NCBI GenBank assembly: GCA_007571275.1
Contig: RKRS01000135.1
Span: forward strand, 1-6,061
Origin: Dehalococcoidia bacterium
GTDB taxonomy: Bacteria; Chloroflexota; Dehalococcoidia; Bin125
DNA: 6,061 nucleotides
Reading direction: 5' to 3'
Positions within the stretch are counted from its first letter, which is position 1. Every line of letters begins with the position of its first letter. A model generated the notes under the pieces. It was not told the origin of the DNA, did not search any database, and saw nothing but the letters and a program-made list of their open reading frames with translations. Shown here in pieces: positions 1 to 6,061 of the stretch. The position numbers and the translations under genes are program-made.

Positions 1-831
1 GCGCAAGCGCTGGAGCAGATAGTCAATCCTGCGGCTGGTGCCTTGCCGGTCGTACAGCGCGTCGGCAGGCACGATCAACCCCAGAATGACGCCTGCCAGC
101 GTCGCGTGGACGCCCGCTTCCCAGAGCGTGAGCCAGAGAAACAGCCCGCCAATTGCATGCACGCCGAAGTGGCGGAATCCGAACTGCTTGAGCAGCAGCA
201 AGAAGGCCACAGCGCCAACCATGCCGAGTAGCCATTCCAGCTGAATGGACTCGGAATAGAAGATGGCGATGATCAGGATGCCGCCCACATCATCGGCCAC
301 CGCCAGAGTGAGCAGGAAGACCTTGAGCTGCACCGGTACGCCTCGCCCGACCAGGGCGAGCACACCGAGTGCAAAGGCAATATCGGTGGCGACCGGGATT
401 CCCCAGCCCGATCCGCCTTCGCCGCCGGCGTTGAGTGCCACGTACAACGCGGCTGGCACGATCATGCCGCCCAGCGCCGCAAAGATCGGCAATGCCGCCT
501 GGCGCGGATCGCGTAGCTCGCCGTGCGTCACTTCGCGCTTGATCTCGGCGCCGACGACGAGGAAGAAGACGACCATCAACACATCGTTGACGACATGCTG
601 TAGCGACTGATCGAACGACCAGATGTCCAAATCGAGCTTGATGTGCGCGTGCCAGAAAGAGTCGTAGGAGTGATAGTCGATGTTGGCCCAGAGCATGGCG
701 ACGGTTGCCGCCAGGACCAGCACCACGCCACCAGCGGCTTCGATCTCCATGAACCGCATGGTGGTCTGGACGACGAGACGGCGGAACGGGTCGTCGCCAT
801 CCCGCCAACGCGGTCGGAAGAGATCAGCCAT
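1..831 (-). CDS. nhaA: Na+/H+ antiporter NhaA, N-terminal 277 residues (cut by left window edge)
   Basis: Inner-membrane secondary transporter that expels Na+ (or Li+) in exchange for H+ for sodium tolerance and pH homeostasis. Read from the ATG at 831, the frame stays open for 277 codons to base 1, so the C-terminus (about 110-130 residues by comparison with the 388-residue E. coli protein) lies outside. Family signatures are clear: 'VVGAEIKRE' (93-100), 'GWGIPVATDIAFALGVLAL' (142-160), 'LAVADDVGGILIIAIFY' (176-192) and 'GVHATLAGVILG' (240-251). Relative to E. coli NhaA the numbering is shifted by 17: D150, D180 and D181 match the ion-binding residues D133, D163 and D164, and H242 matches the pH-response residue H225. 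Hydrophobic helices alternate with short polar loops, starting near residue 33. The roughly 17-residue longer, charged N-terminus is cytoplasmic by homology. GAAGG lies 6 nt before the start. It follows metH after 86 bp on the same strand. Small oddity: 'DDVGG' where most relatives have 'DDxGA'. Confidence 0.95.
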   Translation of the reverse strand, partial: MADLFRPRWRDGDDPFRRLVVQTTMRFMEIEAAGGVVLVLAATVAMLWANIDYHSYDSFWHAHIKLDLDIWSFDQSLQHVVNDVLMVVFFLVVGAEIKREVTHGELRDPRQAALPIFAALGGMIVPAALYVALNAGGEGGSGWGIPVATDIAFALGVLALVGRGVPVQLKVFLLTLAVADDVGGILIIAIFYSESIQLEWLLGMVGAVAFLLLLKQFGFRHFGVHAIGGLFLWLTLWEAGVHATLAGVILGLIVPADALYDRQGTSRRIDYLLQRLR

Positions 832-837
832 ACAGCG

Positions 838-842
838 CCTTC
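838..842 (-). promoter_or_regulatory. Ribosome binding site of nhaA
   Basis: GAAGG on the minus strand with 6 nt between it and the ATG at 831. It supports that ATG rather than the in-frame methionines at residues 25 and 28. The 86-bp spacer it sits in (832-917) shows no T-tracted hairpin and no convincing -35/-10 pair, so I cannot tell whether nhaA has its own promoter or reads through from metH. Confidence 0.55.
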
Positions 843-917
843 GTCTTCAAGCTCAGGTTCTCTCTCGAGGCAAGTGCAACCGAACGCAGCCTATCGCGCC
901 AGATGTCTGAGCACCGC

Positions 918-3900
918 CTAGATGCTGAAGTAGCGAGCTTCAGGATGGTGCACGATCAGGGCTGAGGTCGATTGCTCGGGATGCATCTGGAACTCGTCAC
1001 TCAAGCGAACGCCGATTCGTTCCGGATCGAGCAATTGCCAGAGCAACGCCTGATCTTCGAGATTGGGGCAGGCGGGATAGCCGAAGGAATAGCGCGCGCC
1101 CTGGTAGTTGGTCTTGATCAATTCCTCGGGCGTTGCGCCATCGGATCCATCGATCCGCAACTCCAACCGAATCCGTCGATGCCAGTACTCGGCCAACGCC
1201 TCGGCGATCTCGACGCCGAACCCGTGCCAGTAGAGGTAATCCTGATAGCGATCAGCGGCGTACAGCTGCTGCGCGTGCTCGCCGACGCGCGGCCCCATCG
1301 TGACCACATGGAAGCCAATAATGTCCATCTCGCCGGAGCCCACCGAGCGGAAATAATCTGCCAGGCAGCGGCCCTGTTTGCCCTGCTGTCGAGGGAACGA
1401 GAAGCGCGCCACCTCGGCCTTCGAGCCATTCGGCTCGAATACGATCACGTCATCACCGTCCGACTGCGCGGGGAAGTAGCCGTAGACGACCGCTGGCTCA
1501 AGGATGCCATCGCGCAGCGCCTGTTGCTGGATCTGCGATAACGCCAGCTCGGCCTGCGCGGCGGTCTCGGCGTCACGACCCTTGAACCCCCACTGCCCAC
1601 GCAATAACGCCGTGCGATTGATGTAGGGAAATACATCGGTCAAGGGCAGGCCGCGAATCACCCGCGTGCCCAGGAACGGAGCCTCGGGAATCACTGCCGC
1701 TGGCGCCAGCATCGAACGTATGGCTGCGGCTGTCTGCGTTGATGAGCCTAGCGATGGTGAGGCAATGGGCTCAACCGGGGCGCGATCAAGTTCGACTCCT
1801 GCGCTCAGCGCGTTCATGATCCGCAGGCCGTCGAAAGCGTCCTGCCCATAGAACACGTCTCCGTGAAAGGTGTTGCGCAAGTCCCACTCGACATATTTGC
1901 GCGTCAGCGCCGCCCCTCCGAGCAGCACCGGCCAACGATCGGATAACTCGCGTCGATTCAACTCCTCGAGATCTTCCTTCATCACCAGGGTCGACTTGAC
2001 CAGCAACCCTGACAGTCCGATCGCGTCCGCATTGTGCTCGATCGCCGCCTCGATCACGTTCGAGATCGGCTGCTTGATGCCCAGATTGATCGTCGTGAAG
2101 CCATTGTTGGAGAGGATGATCTCGACGAGATTCTTTCCGATGTCGTGGACATCACCGCGCACGGTCGCCAGAACGATTGATCCCTTGCTGGTCGATTCCA
2201 GACGGTCCATATGTGGCTCAAGATGCGCCACCGCCTTCTTCATCGTCTCAGCCGACTGCAACACGAAGGGCAATTGCATGTCGCCGGCGCCGAACAGATC
2301 ACCAACCTCCTGCATCGCCGGCAAGAGCAGATCATTGATGATCGGAATCGCCTCACGACTGACCAACGCCTGGTCCAGATCGTCTTCCAGACCCTCGCGC
2401 TGACCGTCCACGATGCGCCGATGCAGGCGTTCCTCAAGCGGGAGATCGCCCAGGCTCTCACGCTGTTGTCTGGTCGCCTGTTGATCTTCGAACAGGGCCA
2501 TGAATGCTGGCAATGGATCGATCGGACCATCCGGTCCCTCTGCCCACTCATCGAAAATCAGCCGTCGCGCCGCGACCAGTTGTTCTTCAGGAATCCGATT
2601 GATCGGCAGAATCTGGGCGGCATGGACGATGGCCGCTTTGAGCCCGCGCTCCACGGCGTCGTGCAGAAACACCGAGTTGAGTACCTGTCGCGCGGCCGGA
2701 TTGAGGCCGAAGGAGATATTGGAGATACCGAGAATCGTCTGCGCTCGAGGGAACTCGCGAGAAATCGCCGCCACCGCGTCAAGTGTTTCCAGTCCATCGC
2801 GGCGCAGATCCTCCTGACCTGTACTCACGGGCAGGGTCAGCGCATCGAAGAACAGGTCCTCAGGAGCGAGTCCGTAGTCGTCAGTCGCGATGCGATAGAG
2901 CCGTCGAGCGATTTCCAGCTTCCGCTCGCAGGTCCGCGCCTGACCCTGCTCGTCGATCACCAACGCCACCATGCCGGCGCCAAAGCGGGTCGCGGCCGAG
3001 AGTGTCTGATCGAGACGCTTACCACCGTCCTCGAGGTTGATCGAGTTGACAATCGCCTTGCTGCCCAGCTGTTTGAGACCGGCCTCCAGAACGGCGGGCT
3101 CGGTCGAGTCCAGCATCAACGGGAGCGTCGACAGTCCGCGCGCGCGAGAGACCAGTTGGTCCATATCGGGCGTACCATCGCGGCCGACGAAGTCAACGCA
3201 GACATCGACGATGTGCGCGCCCTCCGCCGCCTGGTCGCGGATGACATTCGCCATCTGCTCCCATTCCTCGTTTTGCAGCAGTCGCTTGAAACGCCGTGAA
3301 CCGTTGGCGTTGGCACGCTCGCCCACGATCAGAAATGACGCATCCTGCCGATAAGGAGTCGAGACGAACAGGGAAGAGGCCGCAGGCTCCGGTTGGGGAG
3401 TCCGCCTGCGAGGCTGCAACCCGTTCATCGCCTCACGCATGGCGCGGACATGCTCGATCGTGGTGCCACAGCAGCCACCCACAATCCCGACGCCATACTC
3501 GCTGACGAACGTCCGATGCGCCTCGGCCAGATCAGCCGGCTGGAGATCATAGATCATCCGGCCATCCTCAGTTCGTGGCAATCCGGCGTTGGGCGAGCAG
3601 AGCAGGGTGGTCCCAGCGTTGGCCGCAAGGTAGCGCAGCGGTTCATGCATGAGGTCGGGGCCGGTTGCACAGTTCAGGCCGACGCCGTCCAGGCCCAGTG
3701 GCGCGAGCGCGGTCAACGCTGCGCCGATCTCGCTGCCGACCAACATTTGGCCGGTCGTCTCAATCGTCACGGTCGCAAAGAGCGGAATCTCGCTGCTGAA
3801 TTCAGCCAGCGCATCCTTACAGGCGATGATCGCGGCTTTGCCCTGCAGCAGGTCGTACACGGTCTCGACCAGGAGCGCGTCGACCCCGCCTTCCAGCAGG

Positions 3901-4343
3901 CCACGCGCTTGCTCGAGATAGGCGGCGTACAGCTCATCGAATCCGACGTGGCCCAGGGTTGGCAGCTTCGTGCCGGGCCCGAGCGAGCCCAACACATAGC
4001 GAGGCCATGCAGATGTCGAGAATCGGTCCGCGACTGATCGCGCAATCCGTGCGGACTCTCGGTTGATTTCTCGCGTGCGTTCGGAGAGGTCGTACTCGCC
4101 AAGCGTGATCGACGAGCCGCCGAAGGTGTTAGTCAACACTGCGTCGGCGCCGGCGGCGAGATATGACTCATGCAGTGAGGCCACGGCATCGGGACGGGAG
4201 AGGTTCAGGATCTCGTTGCAGCCTTCAAGGCCGTCGAAGTCGGACAGAGACAGATCGAGTACCTGGAGACCAGTGCCCGTGGCGCCATCGAGCACGATGA
4301 CACGCTCAGCAGCGGCCAGGCGTAAGTCGGGGCGTTGCATCAT
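918..4343 (-). CDS. metH: Cobalamin-dependent methionine synthase (5-methyltetrahydrofolate--homocysteine methyltransferase)
   Basis: Cytosolic enzyme that moves the methyl group of 5-methyltetrahydrofolate via protein-bound cobalamin to homocysteine, giving methionine and tetrahydrofolate. It is complete at 1141 residues (E. coli 1227) with all four modules in the usual order. Homocysteine domain, about 10-310: 'LDGATGTGLQ' and zinc ligands C225 ('GLNCATGPD') and C291/C292 ('GGCCGTT'). Pterin domain, about 336-600: 'VGERANANGS', 'IVNSIN', 'SNISFGLNP'. Cobalamin domain: helical cap about 630-715, then 'DVHDIGKN' with D731 and the axial ligand H733, 'LSGL' with S778, and 'GGAALT' at 809-814. 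Activation domain, about 890-1141: 'QGARYSFGYPACP' with R1084 and Y1089 of the RxxxGYPACP AdoMet signature, used for reductive reactivation. A proline-rich linker at about 311-333 joins the first two domains. The start is the first of two consecutive ATGs (4343, 4340), chosen because GGTAGGT lies 8 nt upstream. The stop is TAG. It sits 66 bp after the coiled-coil gene. No metF or other methionine gene is in view. No key residue I checked is missing, so it should be active. Confidence 0.98.
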   Translation of the reverse strand: MMQRPDLRLAAAERVIVLDGATGTGLQVLDLSLSDFDGLEGCNEILNLSRPDAVASLHESYLAAGADAVLTNTFGGSSITLGEYDLSERTREINRESARIARSVADRFSTSAWPRYVLGSLGPGTKLPTLGHVGFDELYAAYLEQARGLLEGGVDALLVETVYDLLQGKAAIIACKDALAEFSSEIPLFATVTIETTGQMLVGSEIGAALTALAPLGLDGVGLNCATGPDLMHEPLRYLAANAGTTLLCSPNAGLPRTEDGRMIYDLQPADLAEAHRTFVSEYGVGIVGGCCGTTIEHVRAMREAMNGLQPRRRTPQPEPAASSLFVSTPYRQDASFLIVGERANANGSRRFKRLLQNEEWEQMANVIRDQAAEGAHIVDVCVDFVGRDGTPDMDQLVSRARGLSTLPLMLDSTEPAVLEAGLKQLGSKAIVNSINLEDGGKRLDQTLSAATRFGAGMVALVIDEQGQARTCERKLEIARRLYRIATDDYGLAPEDLFFDALTLPVSTGQEDLRRDGLETLDAVAAISREFPRAQTILGISNISFGLNPAARQVLNSVFLHDAVERGLKAAIVHAAQILPINRIPEEQLVAARRLIFDEWAEGPDGPIDPLPAFMALFEDQQATRQQRESLGDLPLEERLHRRIVDGQREGLEDDLDQALVSREAIPIINDLLLPAMQEVGDLFGAGDMQLPFVLQSAETMKKAVAHLEPHMDRLESTSKGSIVLATVRGDVHDIGKNLVEIILSNNGFTTINLGIKQPISNVIEAAIEHNADAIGLSGLLVKSTLVMKEDLEELNRRELSDRWPVLLGGAALTRKYVEWDLRNTFHGDVFYGQDAFDGLRIMNALSAGVELDRAPVEPIASPSLGSSTQTAAAIRSMLAPAAVIPEAPFLGTRVIRGLPLTDVFPYINRTALLRGQWGFKGRDAETAAQAELALSQIQQQALRDGILEPAVVYGYFPAQSDGDDVIVFEPNGSKAEVARFSFPRQQGKQGRCLADYFRSVGSGEMDIIGFHVVTMGPRVGEHAQQLYAADRYQDYLYWHGFGVEIAEALAEYWHRRIRLELRIDGSDGATPEELIKTNYQGARYSFGYPACPNLEDQALLWQLLDPERIGVRLSDEFQMHPEQSTSALIVHHPEARYFSI

Positions 4344-4409
4344 CTGATCGTACCTACCGAGCCAACGCTCGACAGTATCGCGTTACCACCACTCTGTCGG
4401 ACGACGCGG
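4344..4409 (-). other. 66-bp spacer upstream of metH, no riboswitch
   Basis: The whole gap between the coiled-coil gene's stop and metH. It is too short for a cobalamin or SAM riboswitch and shows neither a B12-box-like stretch nor a strong hairpin. The only promoter-like pair is weak: CCGACA at 4400-4395 and GATACT at 4379-4374, with a short 15-nt spacer. metH is therefore more likely read from an upstream promoter than from a regulated leader of its own, but this is inference from absence. Confidence 0.5.
4352..4358 (-). promoter_or_regulatory. Ribosome binding site of metH
   Basis: GGTAGGT on the minus strand, a partial Shine-Dalgarno match, with 8 nt to the first ATG (4343) and 11 nt to the second ATG (4340). 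The spacing favours the first ATG. Confidence 0.55.
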
Positions 4410-5036
4410 CTAACCGCCGAATCGACGCCGCAACGCGCCGCCAATTCCACCTTTCGTAGCTTCGAGTTCCGCCTCGAGTTGTTCGACCTGCTTCTGCAGT
4501 CGCTCATTCTCACGGCTCAGCCGATTGCGCTCCTGTCGGAATTCCTCGCGTCGCGTGTCCAGAGTCGCTTGCAGCTCAGAGACCTTGCTTGCCGCCTCGA
4601 CCTGTGCTGCTGATGCTGTCGCCAGAGATGCGGCGGACTCCTTGGCAGTCTGCTCGAAGAAGGTTGCCCGTTCGGTCAGCTCCTGGCGCTCGCCGCGTAG
4701 CTGGTCCCGTTCCTGCTCTGCCGACTCCGCTCGCGCGCGCAGCTCCTCCAGCTGAGCGTTTGCCGCTTCCGCAGACGCCGTCGCTGACGCGGCCGTCGCA
4801 CGAAGCGATTCCAGCTCAGTCGTCGCTTCACGCAACTGGTCGCGCAGTGGCGCGATCTCTTCACCCGACTTCGACAACCGAGCGGCTAACCGGTCCATGT
4901 GCACTCGCAGATCGCGCGCCTGTTTCTCCGCCTTTTTCGCGCGATCCTCCAACGAATCGGCGCGTGCGACCGCGGCTTTGCGACCGGCCTCAGCGCGCTC
5001 CGCTCGAGCTCGCTCCACTCGCACTGCATTGGCCAT
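4410..5036 (-). CDS. Hypothetical coiled-coil protein, coupled to icd
   Basis: I do not recognise a named family. The 208-residue product is dominated by Ala, Glu, Arg, Leu and Gln, has no cysteine or tryptophan, and shows no signal peptide or membrane segment, so it is probably cytoplasmic. Residues about 5-195 form long helical heptad-like stretches such as 'IAPLRDQLREATTELESLR' (61-79) and 'LQKQVEQLEAELEATK' (180-195), predicting an extended, probably dimeric coiled coil with an Ala/Ser-rich softer section at 80-93 and 131-150. It ends in a different kind of tail, 'GGIGGALRRRFGG' (196-208), glycine-rich and basic. It begins at an ATG 8 bp after the icd stop, with AGGAC placed 5 nt upstream, and ends with TAG 66 bp before metH. 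Codon usage is consistent with a real gene and the reading frame is uninterrupted. The coupling to icd suggests co-expression but not a function. Resemblance to SMC or tropomyosin-like proteins would be compositional only. Confidence 0.8.
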   Translation of the reverse strand: MANAVRVERARAERAEAGRKAAVARADSLEDRAKKAEKQARDLRVHMDRLAARLSKSGEEIAPLRDQLREATTELESLRATAASATASAEAANAQLEELRARAESAEQERDQLRGERQELTERATFFEQTAKESAASLATASAAQVEAASKVSELQATLDTRREEFRQERNRLSRENERLQKQVEQLEAELEATKGGIGGALRRRFGG

Positions 5037-5041
5037 GCGAT

Positions 5042-5046
5042 GTCCT
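5042..5046 (-). promoter_or_regulatory. Ribosome binding site overlapping the icd stop codon
   Basis: The minus-strand sequence is CCTAGGACATCGCATG: the TAG at 5047-5045 ends icd, and its AG forms part of the AGGA of the Shine-Dalgarno for the ATG at 5036. A ribosome finishing icd therefore covers the next gene's initiation site, a typical arrangement for translational coupling. It also supports the 5036 start of the coiled-coil gene. Confidence 0.7.
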
Positions 5047-6061
5047 AGGAACCAGCGCGGACGGCCTCAATCGCAGCCGCCCAGCGATCGTCCAGCGTGG
5101 AATCGTTCACCGTCGCGAGCACATAGTCGCCGAACTCAGCGGTCGTGGCGCCTGTGCTGCGACCGGTCATGATCAGCTCTTTCTCGTACTGACCGCAGAG
5201 GTCCATCGCCTTGTCGAGCTTGCCGCCCAGTTCGGGGAAGCCGATGTGCGAGAGCAGCATGGCGCCGGCGCGCAGCATCGACGACGGATCCGCATAGATA
5301 TCACGGCCCTCGCGCACCATGCGCGGCGCCGAGCCGTGAATCGCTTCAAACATGGCGGTCCTGGTCCCGATGTTGGCCGCGCCCGCCGTACCGACGCCAC
5401 CCTGGAACTCGGCCGCCTCGTCGGTCAGGATGTCGCCATAGAGGTTAGGTAGGGCGAAGACCTGGAAGTTGGTGCGACGCTTGGGGTCAACCAGCTTCGC
5501 GGTCATGATGTCGATGTACCAACCCTCCCACTCGATCCCTTCGAAATCCTCCGCCACTCGCCGCGCAGCGTCGAGGAAGGCGCCGTCAGTCGTCTTGACC
5601 ACGTTGGCCTTGGTCACCACGGTGACCGAGTTCTTGCCGTTGTTCCTGGCGTACTCAAATGCAGCGCGGATGATTCGCTCAGATCCCGGGTTGGAGAGGA
5701 TCTTGAAGTCGATGTTCAGATCACCAAGTGAGAAGCCCTCGGAGCCGACGGCGTAGAGGTCTTCGGTGTTCTCGCGGAAGAAGGTCCAATCGATGCCCTC
5801 GGCCGGGACGCGCACCGGGCGAACATTGGCGAAGAGGTCGAGCACCTTGCGCATCGCTACGTTGGCTGACTCGATGTTCGGCCAGCCATCACCCTGTTCC
5901 GGCGTAGTGGTTGGGCCCTTGAGCGTGACATCACACTCATGGATTTCCTTGAGCACGCCTTCCGGGATGGCGGCCAGTTCCTCCGCGCGCCGCTCAATCG
6001 TCAGGCCGTCGATCGTGCGAAAGCTGACGCGCCCCGACGCGACCTGGTCGTCGAGCAGCGC
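5045..6061 (-). CDS. icd: Isocitrate dehydrogenase, isocitrate/isopropylmalate dehydrogenase family (N-terminus outside window)
   Basis: TCA-cycle enzyme that oxidatively decarboxylates isocitrate to 2-oxoglutarate with NAD(P)+ and Mg2+/Mn2+. The frame is open to the right edge, giving 338 residues; about 35-50 N-terminal residues are missing. Numbering from the edge, substrate residues align with E. coli Icd: S65 and N67 ('ESANVAMRKVLDL', E. coli S113/N115), R71 (R119), R81 (R129), R96 ('FFRENTEDLY', R153), Y103 (Y160), K151 ('TKANVVKTTDGAF', K230) and the metal aspartates D184, D210 and D214 ('NLYGDILTDEAAE'). The S-x-N-x-x-x-R pattern favours isocitrate over isopropylmalate. The cofactor loop after 'HGSAP' reads R247-M248, matching neither the K-Y of NADP enzymes nor the D-I of NAD enzymes, so coenzyme choice is open. 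A GTG at 5956 could be read as a start but lies inside the conserved domain: the 35 upstream codons continue the fold, so it is not the true start. The stop is TAG. It heads the visible gene cluster. A homoisocitrate or other beta-decarboxylating dehydrogenase is the main alternative. Confidence 0.85.
   Translation of the reverse strand, partial: ALLDDQVASGRVSFRTIDGLTIERRAEELAAIPEGVLKEIHECDVTLKGPTTTPEQGDGWPNIESANVAMRKVLDLFANVRPVRVPAEGIDWTFFRENTEDLYAVGSEGFSLGDLNIDFKILSNPGSERIIRAAFEYARNNGKNSVTVVTKANVVKTTDGAFLDAARRVAEDFEGIEWEGWYIDIMTAKLVDPKRRTNFQVFALPNLYGDILTDEAAEFQGGVGTAGAANIGTRTAMFEAIHGSAPRMVREGRDIYADPSSMLRAGAMLLSHIGFPELGGKLDKAMDLCGQYEKELIMTGRSTGATTAEFGDYVLATVNDSTLDDRWAAAIEAVRAGS

Noticed and set aside
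290..808. A 172-codon minus-strand frame with an Arg-rich product
   Set aside because: It overlaps nhaA in another frame. The nhaA frame carries several unmistakable family motifs and this one has none.
925..943. Inverted repeat CTGAAG-7 nt-CTTCAG near the 3' end of metH, considered as a terminator
   Set aside because: The stem is only 6 bp, lies inside the last metH codons ('RYFSI') and is not followed by a T run.
2211..3299. A 362-codon open frame on the plus strand, with further long ones at 972-1541 and 3393-4037
   Set aside because: All lie antisense within metH, whose protein matches its family throughout. Their translations are rich in Arg/Gln/His with no recognisable domain, as expected for antisense frames under GC-rich codon bias.
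4374..4400. Promoter-like pair CCGACA / GATACT upstream of metH
   Set aside because: Each box matches consensus at about 4 of 6 positions and the spacer is only 15 nt. This is expected by chance, so it is not listed as a promoter.
4589..5452. A 287-codon plus-strand open frame spanning the coiled-coil gene and part of icd
   Set aside because: It crosses the boundary of two well-supported minus-strand genes, its product is low-complexity Arg/Ala/Pro, and it has no domain signature. It is a shadow frame.
5954..5956. GTG at 5956 as the start of the isocitrate dehydrogenase
   Set aside because: The same frame continues to the window edge with family-like sequence ('DGLTIERRAEEL', 'IPEGVLKEIHECD'), and the conserved N-terminal nucleotide-fold strands must lie further upstream.
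1..6061. CRISPR arrays, tRNA/rRNA genes, insertion sequences, toxin-antitoxin or phage-defence genes
   Set aside because: I looked for regular repeats, RNA gene signatures, transposase motifs and short accessory ORF pairs and found none. Nearly all the window is taken up by four housekeeping-type genes.

Overview
This is an ordinary-looking chromosomal housekeeping segment of a moderately GC-rich bacterium. All four genes I can support lie on the minus strand, so transcription runs from the right edge to the left. The methionine synthase resembles the high-GC Gram-positive/Chloroflexota type: its pterin domain carries 'NISFGLNPAARQVLNSVFL' and its cap domain 'GDMQLPFVLQSAETMKKAV'. The isocitrate dehydrogenase is of the compact type with a diverged cofactor loop. 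My best guess at the organism is a Chloroflexota member (Thermomicrobia-like), but that rests on remembered family resemblance, not a search, and is uncertain.

Layout in transcription order: (1) 6061-5045, an isocitrate dehydrogenase of the isocitrate/isopropylmalate dehydrogenase family, lacking its N-terminus because the gene starts outside the window. (2) 5036-4410, a 208-residue, cysteine-free, highly charged coiled-coil protein of unknown function. Only 8 bp separate it from icd, and its ribosome binding site overlaps the icd stop codon. (3) 4343-918, a complete 1141-residue cobalamin-dependent methionine synthase (MetH) with all four modules and the recognisable zinc, cobalamin and AdoMet ligands. 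(4) 831-1, the first 277 residues of a NhaA-type Na+/H+ antiporter, cut by the left window edge. The closed-frame translations miss this gene because its frame runs off the window.

The spacers are 8, 66 and 86 bp. None holds a convincing terminator, promoter or riboswitch, so a single co-directional transcript is possible and icd plus the coiled-coil gene are very probably co-translated. Functionally the genes cover the TCA cycle (2-oxoglutarate supply), methionine/one-carbon metabolism and sodium/pH homeostasis, with no obvious single pathway joining them. I see no tRNA, rRNA, mobile element, CRISPR array, attachment site or repeat family. I did not find a new biological system. The least explained item is the coiled-coil protein coupled to icd.
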